Positions 52,130 to 59,947 of a stretch of DNA of 64,000 nt are shown here, piece after piece. A program made the translations under genes and the position numbers. Under the pieces are notes generated by a model. It had not been told where the DNA came from. It did no database searches and saw only the letters and a program-made list of their open reading frames with translations. Positions within the stretch are counted from its first letter, which is position 1. The number at the start of each line of letters is the position of its first letter. Source of the DNA: DATLGB01 sp038232275 (GTDB taxonomy: Bacteria > Actinomycetota > Thermoleophilia > Solirubrobacterales > Solirubrobacteraceae); assembly GCA_038232275.1 (NCBI GenBank), contig JBBSIC010000010.1, positions 10,699 to 74,698 of the forward strand. Direction: 5' to 3'.

Positions 52130-53542
52130 TCAGCTCCCGTCGACCGCGTTCTCGATGACCCCGGCGATCCCTCGCTCCCGGTCTCCGAGGAACACCGTCA
52201 TGTCCTGCAGCATCGGCATGCGCTCGGCCAGGAAGGTCACGAGCTCCGTGCCGGTCCGGCCCGTGAAGAGGTTGTGCACTTCTTCCGGATCCACCGAGAC
52301 GTCGAAGAGCTCCAAGGCAACCCACGCGGGGCCGACGCGCAGGAGCGTCGACCCGACAGGCACCATGCGACGGATCGCCGGGGCGACGAGCGACGAGGCG
52401 CTCGACGGGGGCGAGAACGACGTGACGATGAGCTTGTAGGGCCCCTGGATGAAGGCCTTGAGGTTGTGGTGTCGCGCCGCGGTCCGTCCGAGGACACGGT
52501 TGCGCATCCGGGCCGCTCGGGTCGTCCCCTTGCCGTCGCGGTTGACGTTGAGCCTTTCTCGGCTCGGCAGGTACAGGTACCTGCGGTCCTCGCTCGTGAT
52601 GACGCGGCTCGGGTCGAACTGCGTCGAGGCGATGCTGCGCCCGTCGGTCGCGCTGGCCTGCGGCTGGCCGGCGAGCTCCAAGAGCGTCGGGACGATGTCC
52701 GTCGAGGCGACCGGATCGGACCGGCGCCGACCCATGCGCTCCACCAGCGCCGGCGCCGTGGAGGGCGGCAAGTGAAAGCACAACGGCACGTTGATCAGGT
52801 CGTCGTGGACCCGACCGCCGTGATGGATGCGCCCGAGGTCGTAGTCGAAGCCTTCTCCGTGGTCGCCCGTGATGCAGACCACGGTCGAATCGCGGTCGAC
52901 GGCGTCGACGAGGCGGCTGAGTTGGGCGTCGAGGCGGTGCACGCACGCGTCATAGAGGGAGCGGATCCTGCGCCGCTCGGATGCCGTCTGGTCCGTCCAC
53001 GCCAGATAGCCACTGCCGAGGCGAAACCAGTCGCGCCGGTCGGGAAAGCAGGCCTCGTAGTGCTCCTTGCAGTTCGCCGCCATGTAGTCGTGCGGAAGGT
53101 TCGTGTGGAAGAACAGGAAGAACGGGTTGCCGTCGGAGCCTCCGCGGATCGCCTCGCAGGCCCTCGCGAAAGGGGCCTCCCAGTCGGCCGGAGGCAGGTA
53201 GTGATACTCGTCGAAGCCGCTCTGGAATCCCAGGGATCCGGGCTCCAGGTTCGGGTTGTTGACCACCCCGATCTTGCGATAGCCGGCGGGAAGCAGGTGA
53301 GTGACCTCAAACCCGTTGCCTTCGTGGAAGTACCGGCCGTGGCGGGAGGCGTCGATCCCGCTCAGAATCGAGCTGATCGCGGGCAGGGTCCACGGCGCTG
53401 AGCCGTAGCAGCGGTCGAACTTGTGCCAACCTGCCAGACGCTCGTCAAGCCGCGGCGTGAATCCGTAGGCCGGGTTGAACGCTCCGAGGCTGTCGCGACG
53501 GAGCGAGTCCACGACGACCAAGACGATGTTCAATGACGCCAT
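52130..53542 (-). CDS. Sulfatase-fold hydrolase/transferase
   Basis: A 470-residue alkaline-phosphatase superfamily protein. The metal Asp is in VLVVVDSLRRDSLG, the second metal box is TGDHGEGFDYD, and the nucleophile segment reads GSAPWTLPAISSILSG. The Cys/Ser-x-Pro-x-Arg formylglycine signature is not present as such (SAPWT, no Arg), so it may be a phosphodiesterase or glycerophosphate/phosphoethanolamine-type enzyme rather than a true sulfatase. No signal peptide is seen. GGAA just upstream favours ATG 53542 over the GTG at 53554. The neighbouring sulfotransferases and glycerophosphotransferase make either a sulfate or phosphate ester plausible. Confidence 0.8.
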   Translation of the reverse strand: MASLNIVLVVVDSLRRDSLGAFNPAYGFTPRLDERLAGWHKFDRCYGSAPWTLPAISSILSGIDASRHGRYFHEGNGFEVTHLLPAGYRKIGVVNNPNLEPGSLGFQSGFDEYHYLPPADWEAPFARACEAIRGGSDGNPFFLFFHTNLPHDYMAANCKEHYEACFPDRRDWFRLGSGYLAWTDQTASERRRIRSLYDACVHRLDAQLSRLVDAVDRDSTVVCITGDHGEGFDYDLGRIHHGGRVHDDLINVPLCFHLPPSTAPALVERMGRRRSDPVASTDIVPTLLELAGQPQASATDGRSIASTQFDPSRVITSEDRRYLYLPSRERLNVNRDGKGTTRAARMRNRVLGRTAARHHNLKAFIQGPYKLIVTSFSPPSSASSLVAPAIRRMVPVGSTLLRVGPAWVALELFDVSVDPEEVHNLFTGRTGTELVTFLAERMPMLQDMTVFLGDRERGIAGVIENAVDGS

Positions 53543-53554
53543 GGCGTGTTCCAC

Positions 53555-53752
53555 GGGAAAAACGGTGTCAGCCTTCCCGCTCGGTACGGACCCAGCCGGA
53601 CAGGGCGCGTCGCGGTGGAATCCGGTTGGCGCAGGGCACGAGTGTGCATGCGGGGCGGCATGCTACCCGGGCAGGGGTGCGCCGGCTGGGCCAGGAGTCG
53701 CTGGTAGCGTACGCTGCGGGCCCGCAACCCACCATGGCGAGCGGTCAGGCGT
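53555..53752. other. Intergenic region, no gene seen
   Basis: 198 bases between divergent genes. TACGCT (53710-53715) is a possible -10 for the plus-strand methyltransferase. Nothing else was recognised. Confidence 0.3.
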
Positions 53753-54681
53753 ATGGCGCTTCTGTCTCTGACGAAACGGGTTGTGCGGCGCGCCGTGCCG
53801 CCGCAAACGATGTACGTCGGACGCCGGCTGTTCTCGCGTATCGCCGCGCGTCGCGCCAGGGAGGCGTTCGAGCGCGCGACGGCGGAGCCGGTCTGGCTTG
53901 GCCCCGAGATGCTCGAGAGGCTCATGGTGCACTATCCCAGGGCGCCCACCTACACGCCCGGACCCCAGGCCATCTCGCTCCGGGGCCAGCTCCGAGCGCG
54001 TGATCTGTGGCGGCTCGTGGACGGCGATCGGGCGCAGACGCTCGAGGTCGGTGCCAAGGACGCCATGGTCAGCCGTCACCTTGTCGCGCGAGGGCGGACG
54101 CCACGGCCTTGGATCTCTCCGCCGACGGGTTCGACGGGCGGGCGCGTTCGGCAGGAGTGAGGTTCGTCGAAGCAGACGCTCTGAGCATGCCGTTCGACGA
54201 TGCCAGCGTCGACCTGGTCTTCTCATACAACGCCTTCGAGCGCTTCGCGGAGCCGGATGCCGTGCTGCGCGAGATGCTCCGTGTGGTACGACCGGGCGGG
54301 ATCGCCTACTTCAACTTCGGGCCCCTCTATCGCTCGGCATACGGGCCGCACTCGATGATGTCGGTGACGGTCCCGTTCTGTCATCACCTCTTCGAGCGGG
54401 AGGTGCTGGACGACTATGTGAGTCGGGAAGGCCTCCGCCCGATTCCCTGGGCCACGCTCAACGAATGGAGGTTGCAGAGCTTTCGCGACCTGTGGACCTC
54501 AGTCCGGGCTGCGGCACCTCCTCAGCTCTACAGAGAGGTTCCGGAGTCGCGGGGCCTGCGTCTGATCGAGCACTATCCGTCGTGCTTTCAGAGCAGGACG
54601 AATGACTTCGACGACCTCATGATCGGCATGGTGGAGGTCGCGCTGCGTCGGACCGAGGAGCCGCTGCCGCGCCTCGAATGA
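53753..54681 (+). pseudogene. SAM-dependent methyltransferase broken by a frameshift
   Basis: The first frame runs 53753-54160 and holds the N-terminus through LEVGAKDAMVSRHLVARG. The second runs on to 54681 with ALDLSADGFDGRARSAGVRFVEADALSMPFDDASVDLVFS, the continuation of a class I methyltransferase (motifs II and III), then MLRVVRPGGIAYFNFGPLY. The two halves join if one base is added in the G-run at 54092-54095. The whole would be about 310 residues. It is either a real inactivating mutation or an assembly indel. Its job would be methylation of a sugar or lipid carrier; the SAM loop EVGAKD is unusual. Confidence 0.8.
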
Positions 54682-54744
54682 AGCCGCCCGATCAAGGTGG
54701 CGCGGGGAGCCGCCGATAGGGTCTAGGCGCCGCCGGATCAACCC

Positions 54745-54820
54745 CGACAAAGGCACACCCGTCGTGAGGCGGGGTCGCAAAGCCAGGGGCCTCTCAGAGG
54801 CAGCCCAGCCACCGAAGGAG
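54745..54820 (+). promoter_or_regulatory. c-di-GMP-I (GEMM) riboswitch
   Basis: The 144-base leader of the 54826 gene has the GEMM layout: ACAAAGGCACACC, a hairpin CCCGTC / GGCGGG (54758-54763 with 54768-54773) closed by a GNRA-type loop GTGA, the conserved GGTCGCAAAGCC (54773-54784), a second hairpin GGGGCCTC / GAGGCAGCCC around 54786-54806, and ACCGA (54811-54815). The Shine-Dalgarno AAGGAG (54815-54820) overlaps its 3' edge, and ATG 54826 follows by 5 bases, so translational control is likely. Ligand preference (c-di-GMP or cGAMP) cannot be settled by eye. Confidence 0.8.
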
Positions 54821-54825
54821 CTTGC

Positions 54826-55956
54826 ATGTCCTTTTCGTCTCTCGTCCCGGGCGGACGCTCGCGGGTCGTCGCTAGGTTGTGCGCCGTGAGACGTGCGACC
54901 ACCGCCATCGCCCTGGTCGGCCTCGTCGCCGGTCCGGCCGCCTGCGCCAGCACACCGCGCCAGCCTCATCGGGCCAAGCCCTCCCCGACCCAGGCACGCA
55001 CTCGCCCGGCGCCGAAGCCGCCCACCGCCAACCGCGACAGGGGCACACTCTGGACCTCGCCCCTGGCCGGCGACGTGACGCTCGATCCACGATCCTCCCA
55101 GCTGGTCAGCGCACTGGCCGGCACCGTCGCCGCCGGCGACGCCGCGCACCGCGCCACCTGGATCGACACGAAGAACTGCGCGCCGCGCGTCTACACCGCC
55201 CCGGCGGACCAACCCAAGGTGCGCGTGGCACTGCTCAACGGCGACCGGCCGGCCCGGCGATCCCTGCAGGCCGCCCTGGACGCGGTTCCCCTGCCCGCCG
55301 GTGCGGTGGGCTCGGCCTGTCACGACCAGAGCCTGGTGGTCGAGCAGCCCTCGACCAACCGGATGTGGGAGCTCTGGCACGCCCGCAAGACCGCCGACGG
55401 ATGGCAGGCCGACTGGGGCGGAGCGACGCGGCACCTCTACGACGACGACGGCGTCTTCGGACCGGACGACTGGCCCGGTGCCATGAGCTACTGGGGGGCC
55501 TCGGCGAGCTCGCTGAGGCTCGTCGGTGGCCTGCTGACATCACAGGAGCTCCAGAGCGGGAACATCGAGCACGCGCTCGCCCTGAGCGTGCCGCAGGCGG
55601 CCGCGGGTGTCTGGTCATCCCCGGCGCAGCGGACGGACGGGGTCTCGAGGGACCCGAACGCCCTGATGTACGGCGCGCGACTACGGCTCGACCCTGCCGT
55701 CGACGTCGACAAGCTCCGCGTGCCCGCGGTGACCAAGGCGCTTGCCCGCGCCGCACAGCGCTACGGGCTCGTCGTGCGCGAGCAGACGCACTACAACGTG
55801 CAGTTCTCGGCCGAGGCGCCCCCGGCCGACGACCCCGGCGTGTACCGCCGGATCTTCAGCGGCCCCGCGCCGCTCAACGGGTCGGCCGGACCGGTCATGC
55901 GTGGCTTCCCGTGGAGCGCGCTTCAGGTGGTCAAGCTGCACCTCCGGCGTCGCTGA
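54826..55956 (+). CDS. Riboswitch-controlled secreted protein, paralogue of 34148-35533
   Basis: A 376-residue exported protein with an N-terminal hydrophobic stretch ending in GPAAC, so it may be a lipoprotein. The core matches the 34148 protein in WELWHAR, DWGGA, SGNIEHALALSVP, SPAQRTDG and GFPWSALQVV, but it lacks the inserted FN3-like domain. No enzyme family is recognised. Control by a c-di-GMP-type riboswitch and proximity to the polysaccharide locus suggest a role in matrix or surface-glycan handling. The next gene starts three bases after its stop. Confidence 0.8.
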   Translation: MSFSSLVPGGRSRVVARLCAVRRATTAIALVGLVAGPAACASTPRQPHRAKPSPTQARTRPAPKPPTANRDRGTLWTSPLAGDVTLDPRSSQLVSALAGTVAAGDAAHRATWIDTKNCAPRVYTAPADQPKVRVALLNGDRPARRSLQAALDAVPLPAGAVGSACHDQSLVVEQPSTNRMWELWHARKTADGWQADWGGATRHLYDDDGVFGPDDWPGAMSYWGASASSLRLVGGLLTSQELQSGNIEHALALSVPQAAAGVWSSPAQRTDGVSRDPNALMYGARLRLDPAVDVDKLRVPAVTKALARAAQRYGLVVREQTHYNVQFSAEAPPADDPGVYRRIFSGPAPLNGSAGPVMRGFPWSALQVVKLHLRRR

Positions 55957-55959
55957 TCC

Positions 55960-56451
55960 GTGCTGAGCCACGATCCGGTCCGCAAGCGACACGGTCACCC
56001 GGCACGGCGCGCGCTCGCCTTCGTCCTCGGCGCCGCCGCGCTGGTCGTTCTGGCGCTCGCCGGCTGGACCGTGACCCAGACCTCCTACGCGCACGTCGGC
56101 CCGGGCTTCGTCCAGGGCCCTGCCTCCATCCACGCTCCTGCCTGGAGCCGGCCCTGCTGGCGCCGCAACCGCCCGCCCTTTCACAACGCGTACACGCCGC
56201 CCTGCGCCCGCGTCGTCGGCCGGGTGGTGCTGCGCCAGCACGTGGACCCCGACGGCGACGGTGACGCGCACCTGATCGTGATCGCGGGCGTCCGCGTCGT
56301 CAACCTCAAGCTCCCGCGCGCCGGCGCCGACGGGGCGCCCGGTCTGCCCGGCCTCGGGTCGCGCGTCACCGCCGTCGGCGAGCTGGTGCGGGGACGCTGG
56401 CCCGGCGTGACCGAGGTTCGCGCCGCGTGGACGGCGCCGGGACCGCGATGA
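55960..56451 (+). CDS. Small exported OB-like protein
   Basis: A 163-residue protein from GTG 55960, three bases after the preceding stop, so it is probably under the same riboswitch. One TM or signal segment (ALAFVLGAAALVVLALAGWTV) is followed by a proline/His-rich stretch and a domain reading VGRVVLRQHVDPDGDGDAHLIV..VNLKLP..GSRVTAVGEL, which resembles a five-stranded OB fold. I do not recognise a family; it may be a partner of the upstream secreted protein. Confidence 0.65.
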   Translation: MLSHDPVRKRHGHPARRALAFVLGAAALVVLALAGWTVTQTSYAHVGPGFVQGPASIHAPAWSRPCWRRNRPPFHNAYTPPCARVVGRVVLRQHVDPDGDGDAHLIVIAGVRVVNLKLPRAGADGAPGLPGLGSRVTAVGELVRGRWPGVTEVRAAWTAPGPR

Positions 56452-56505
56452 GCGCCATCGCCAGGCGGCCAGCTCGCGACTGGACATCCGTCGAGCGTCA
56501 CATCA

Positions 56506-57336
56506 CTAGGCGGTCGCGCTCTCGCGCAGCGCCTCCAGCAGCCGGTCCACGCCGGCTGACCACGTGGCCGTCGACTGCGGCCGGCGCAACCGCAGCATCG
56601 GCCGGTCCGCCAGAGCCAGCAGGTGCTCGCCGGACACCGGGAGACCGGCGTGGCGGCTCAGACCCAGCAGCCGCTCGCCGACATCCAGGCGCGTCACCTC
56701 CGGCGGACCGTCTGACCACCGCAGCTCGATCCAGCCGGCCAGGGGAGCCTCCAGCGCACCGATCGGCAGGGGCTTGCGCCACCGCTCGCGGCTGCCGAGC
56801 CTGCCGAGGGCCCGGCCGCCGAGTCGCTCGGCCGCGTCCGCGCGCAGGTCGACGGCGCCCGGGCCGCCGAAGCACGTCTCCTGCTCGACGACCAGCAGGT
56901 CATCGGTGAGCAGCGGGCAGCCGCGGGCAGCCAGCAGGGCGGCCAGGGTGCTCTTGCCGCCCCCGCGCTCGGCGAGGAGACCCCACGCCCGCCCGTCGAG
57001 CACGACGGCGGAGGCGTGCAGCGAAGACCGGCCCATCCAGTGCGCGACGACGGCGGCAGCCGGGCTGAGCCCGGGGTGCAGCAGGGCCTCGCCGGACCAC
57101 TGCGTCTCCGTGAAGAGGGTGATGCGCTGGCGCGAGCGGTCGAGCCGGAGCTCGCCGGTCCCCGGAATGCCGATGCGGGCCTCCGCCTCCCAGATGGTCA
57201 TGCCCGGGCCGTCCTCGGCCGGTCCCACGACCTGAGCGATCGTCCAGTGCGGCCAGCTTTCCGGGGGCCTTGGGCCGGCCGGCTCGACATCGAGCCCGGA
57301 CACGCGCAGCCCGTAGACCGCGTGGGGCTCGCCCAT
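56506..57336 (-). CDS. HPr-kinase-like P-loop protein
   Basis: A 276-residue protein. The P-loop reads GLLAERGGGKSTLAALL with a following CPLLTDDLLVVE, as in the HPrK C-terminal kinase fold, but the protein is not a canonical HPr kinase/phosphorylase. Small HPrK-like proteins are found as lasso-peptide kinases beside RiPP loci. ATG 57336 overlaps the TGA of the exporter permease (ATGA), so it is cotranscribed with the ABC genes and the collagen-like protein. It may phosphorylate that protein or a regulator. Confidence 0.75.
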   Translation of the reverse strand: MGEPHAVYGLRVSGLDVEPAGPRPPESWPHWTIAQVVGPAEDGPGMTIWEAEARIGIPGTGELRLDRSRQRITLFTETQWSGEALLHPGLSPAAAVVAHWMGRSSLHASAVVLDGRAWGLLAERGGGKSTLAALLAARGCPLLTDDLLVVEQETCFGGPGAVDLRADAAERLGGRALGRLGSRERWRKPLPIGALEAPLAGWIELRWSDGPPEVTRLDVGERLLGLSRHAGLPVSGEHLLALADRPMLRLRRPQSTATWSAGVDRLLEALRESATA

Positions 57337-58148
57337 CAGTACTCGATCAGCGTCCCGCGCCGGCGGCACAGGCCCACGGCGGCCGTGAGCACCCAGTAGG
57401 CGGGAGGGGTCATGAGGACGGCGAAGGCCGCCAGTCGCACGATCTCGACCCCCGGCGCGTCGGTGGTGTCGGCGCCGATCAACAGGTGGCGAAGCAGCTC
57501 GAGGGCCGGCGTGAAGGGCTGGACCTCGGTCACCCAGCGGATCCAGCTCGGCATCAGCTCGGGCGGGAAGTAGACGCCGCCCGCGAGCGACAGGCCCACC
57601 ACGACGAGGTTGCCGATATTCCCCGCCTGCTTGGAGAGCAGCACGAGGGCCGCCACGAGCAGCGCGAACGGCAGGAAGGCCAGGATCGCCAGCACCGCGA
57701 CCGGGATCGCCAGCAGGACCGACGTCCCCGCGAGCGACAGCCCGAACAGCGTCGTGGCGATCAACAGCGTCACGACGCCGGTTGCGAAGGCCGCGACGAC
57801 CGGGAAGATCGTCATGGCGGCCACCGCGGCCGCGGGGCCGAGCGGCGAGACCACGAGGCGCTCGAAGGTGCCGGCCACCAACTCGGTGCGCAGGTTGTTG
57901 GGGACGAGCGCCAACGTGGCCGTGAGCGCCTGCAGGATCACCAGGCCGACGACGACGTAGGCGAAGTAGTCCTCCGGGTTCGGGAAGCGGCGGACGCCGA
58001 CGAGGCGGGACACGAAATAGAACAGCGTCAGGCTGAACACCGCGATCAGTGCCTGCGACAGCGCGCGGAAGCGGTAGCTGAAGTAGATGGCGGCGTCGCG
58101 GCGCACGATCGCGAGCACGCCGTCCAGGAGCCCCAGGCGGGAGGTCAA
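57336..58148 (-). CDS. ABC-2 type exporter permease
   Basis: A 270-residue membrane protein with six TM helices in the ABC-2 arrangement: FRALSQALIAVFSLTLFYFVS, YVVVGLVILQALTATLAL, LVAGTFERLVVSPLGP, and a late FPPELMPSWIRWVTEVQPFTPALELLRHLL box. TTG 58148 overlaps the stop of the ATPase gene (TTGA). Together they form an export pump, most likely for the collagen-like protein or a small product of this operon. Confidence 0.85.
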   Translation of the reverse strand: MTSRLGLLDGVLAIVRRDAAIYFSYRFRALSQALIAVFSLTLFYFVSRLVGVRRFPNPEDYFAYVVVGLVILQALTATLALVPNNLRTELVAGTFERLVVSPLGPAAAVAAMTIFPVVAAFATGVVTLLIATTLFGLSLAGTSVLLAIPVAVLAILAFLPFALLVAALVLLSKQAGNIGNLVVVGLSLAGGVYFPPELMPSWIRWVTEVQPFTPALELLRHLLIGADTTDAPGVEIVRLAAFAVLMTPPAYWVLTAAVGLCRRRGTLIEY

Positions 58149-58825
58149 GCCGCTCTCAGGGTCCCGTCCGCGAGTGCCATGTGCAGATCGGGGCTGACCG
58201 CGGGAGCTTCCCCGGACGGGCCGCACCACAAGACGCTGCGGCCGGCCTCCCGGTGTGCGCCGATGGCCTCGGCGAGTATCTCCCGGCCAGCCGAATCGAG
58301 GCTGGTCAGCGGCTCGTCGAGCAGGACGAGCGCAGGCTCGTGCAGGAAGGCCATGGCGAGCCGCAGCCGCTGGCGCTGGCCCATGGAGAGGCGATCGACG
58401 CGCCGGGTCGCGAACTCCGCCAGGGCGAAGCGCTCCACGGCGCGCTCGATCAGCGGTGTCCGCCGCCGGCGTTCCACGAGCCCGATGCGCGCGGCGAAGG
58501 ACAGGTGGTGGCGCGCGCTCAGCCGCGCGTACAACCCGCTGTTCCCGGCGGAGGCCAGTCCGATCTCGCGGTGGAAGGCCACCCGGCCGGCCTCGGCGGT
58601 CGTGTCGCACACGCGCACCTCGCCGGTGTCGGGGCTGAGCAGCCCGGCGATCACGCGCAACAGCGTGGTCTTGCCGGCGCCGTTGGAGCCCTCGATCAGG
58701 ATGTGCGTCCCCTTGGGCAGAAACAGGCCCACGTCCTGGAACACCGGCACCGAGGACCCGGGCCAGGACTTGCTCAGGCCGCGGAGCTCCAGGACGGCCG
58801 CGACGGCCGCAAACCCAGCACCCAT
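58145..58825 (-). CDS. ABC exporter ATPase
   Basis: A 226-residue ATP-binding protein: Walker A EGSNGAGKTTLL, signature LSMGQRQRLRLAMA, Walker B PALVLLDEPLTSLD. It pairs with the permease at 57336. The gene lies 27 bases downstream of the collagen-like gene on the same strand, so one transcript is likely. Confidence 0.88.
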   Translation of the reverse strand: MGAGFAAVAAVLELRGLSKSWPGSSVPVFQDVGLFLPKGTHILIEGSNGAGKTTLLRVIAGLLSPDTGEVRVCDTTAEAGRVAFHREIGLASAGNSGLYARLSARHHLSFAARIGLVERRRRTPLIERAVERFALAEFATRRVDRLSMGQRQRLRLAMAFLHEPALVLLDEPLTSLDSAGREILAEAIGAHREAGRSVLWCGPSGEAPAVSPDLHMALADGTLRAA

Positions 58826-58852
58826 CTCGCGGCGATCATGCGCTGATACGGG

Positions 58853-59437
58853 TCAGAGCCTTCGCACGAGGCGCCGCAGTGCGGCGCCTGCGCCAGCGAG
58901 TCCCGCGCCGACCGCGGCGATCGGAGCCACGGCGAGGCCGGTGAACGCCAGCTTGCCGCCGCCGCCTGCGGCGCCGCTGCCGCCGTTGCCGGACGCAGAT
59001 GGCGCCAAGCCCCCGCCGGCCGAGCCGGGCGTCGACCCGTTCCCACCGGAGCCGTTGGAGCCGAGCACCTGGTCGACAGGCGGAACGGAGCCCGACCCGC
59101 CGGGGCTCGGGGTGTCAGGAACGGATCCCCCTGAGTGGGACTCGCCCAACACCTGGTTGCTCGGCCCCGCCATGCCGGGTGCGCCCGCGTCACCGGGTGC
59201 GCCCGCGTCACCGGGTGATCCAGCGGGTCCGGGTGCACCCGCGTCACCGGGGGGACCCGAGGCGCCCGGAGGACCCTGCGGACCGGGAGGGCCCTGAGGC
59301 CCGGGACCCCCAACGCCTCCGCCGGGCATGGAGCCGACCGGCGCCTGCGAGAAGTGCAGCGCCCCGCCCAGGGCGGTGGCAGTTACCTGGTGGAGCGTTC
59401 CGAAGTCTCGGATGCTCGGCGTTTCGTAGACATCCAT
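58853..59437 (-). CDS. Collagen-like protein with lasso-type RiPP leader and LAFTG sorting tail
   Basis: A 194-residue protein. The first 20 residues match the lasso-peptide leader pattern YxxPxLxxxGxxxxxT (Tyr4, Pro7, Ile9, Gly13, Thr19). There is no Sec signal peptide. About 17 Gly-X-Y triplets follow (residues of about 40-93; PPG, DAG, APG), then a Gly/Ser/Pro-rich linker. At 163-167 LAFTG is followed by a hydrophobic segment and the basic tail RRLVRRL, the layout of LAxTG substrates of class E sortases. The next genes are an ABC exporter and an HPrK-like kinase. Export by the leader and ABC pump, then anchoring to the wall, is inferred. No lasso cyclase or protease genes are visible here. 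Confidence 0.8.
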   Translation of the reverse strand: MDVYETPSIRDFGTLHQVTATALGGALHFSQAPVGSMPGGGVGGPGPQGPPGPQGPPGASGPPGDAGAPGPAGSPGDAGAPGDAGAPGMAGPSNQVLGESHSGGSVPDTPSPGGSGSVPPVDQVLGSNGSGGNGSTPGSAGGGLAPSASGNGGSGAAGGGGKLAFTGLAVAPIAAVGAGLAGAGAALRRLVRRL

Positions 59438-59620
59438 GTCCGCTTGCAAGGTCACACCCAGAAATCTACAGGATTCCACAAGAATGGTCCAATGGCGTCC
59501 GAGCGCGGACCTGGAAGCTGGGCGCGAGCGCGAGGAGCCGTCGACGTCAGATAGATCATCTGCGGTCAGTTCGTCGACCCGGCTCGCGCGCCGTCGGCCC
59601 TGCCTTATGCTCGATCTGAT
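59438..59620. promoter_or_regulatory. Divergent promoter region
   Basis: 183 bases between the collagen-like gene (minus) and the Xre gene (plus). TAGATT (59468-59463, minus) is a possible -10 with a 25-base leader. TATGCT (59606-59611, plus) ends 9 bases before ATG 59621, suggesting a leaderless mRNA. Confidence 0.4.
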
Positions 59621-59947
59621 ATGAGCGACAGCGGCTTCGGACGGCTTCTTCGGCGCGTGCGCGAACAGCAGGGCATCTCCCAGGAGCGCCTGGCGATCCG
59701 TGCCGGCACGAGCCAGGCCTACGTCTCCGGCGCCGAGACGGGCCGGATCGCTGTCAGCGTCCGACGGGCCGGACGGCTCCTCGCATGCCTCGGCCATGAG
59801 CTCGACCTCTCCGCCCGTCCGATGCCGATGCGCTCGGACCCGGACACCCTGGCTCGACTCGAGGCGCTGACTCCGGAGGAGCGCATCGAGCGCTCCGCCG
59901 CCGCGCACGAGTTCCAGGCATTGCTGCGCGACGCAGATGGCGCCTAG
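59621..59947 (+). CDS. Xre-family HTH protein (likely antitoxin/regulator)
   Basis: A 108-residue protein with a Cro/CI-type helix-turn-helix (LLRRVREQQGISQERLAIRAGTSQAYVSGAETG) and a C-terminal LARLEALTPEERIERSAAAHEFQALL helix common in HTH proteins paired with nucleotidyltransferases. It overlaps the next gene by 11 bases and probably represses the operon. Confidence 0.82.
   Translation: MSDSGFGRLLRRVREQQGISQERLAIRAGTSQAYVSGAETGRIAVSVRRAGRLLACLGHELDLSARPMPMRSDPDTLARLEALTPEERIERSAAAHEFQALLRDADGA

Noticed and set aside
56506..59437. A complete lasso-peptide biosynthetic cluster
   Set aside because: No RRE/PqqD protein, B2 protease or asparagine-synthetase-like cyclase is visible, and the precursor continues into a long collagen-like protein with a sorting signal.
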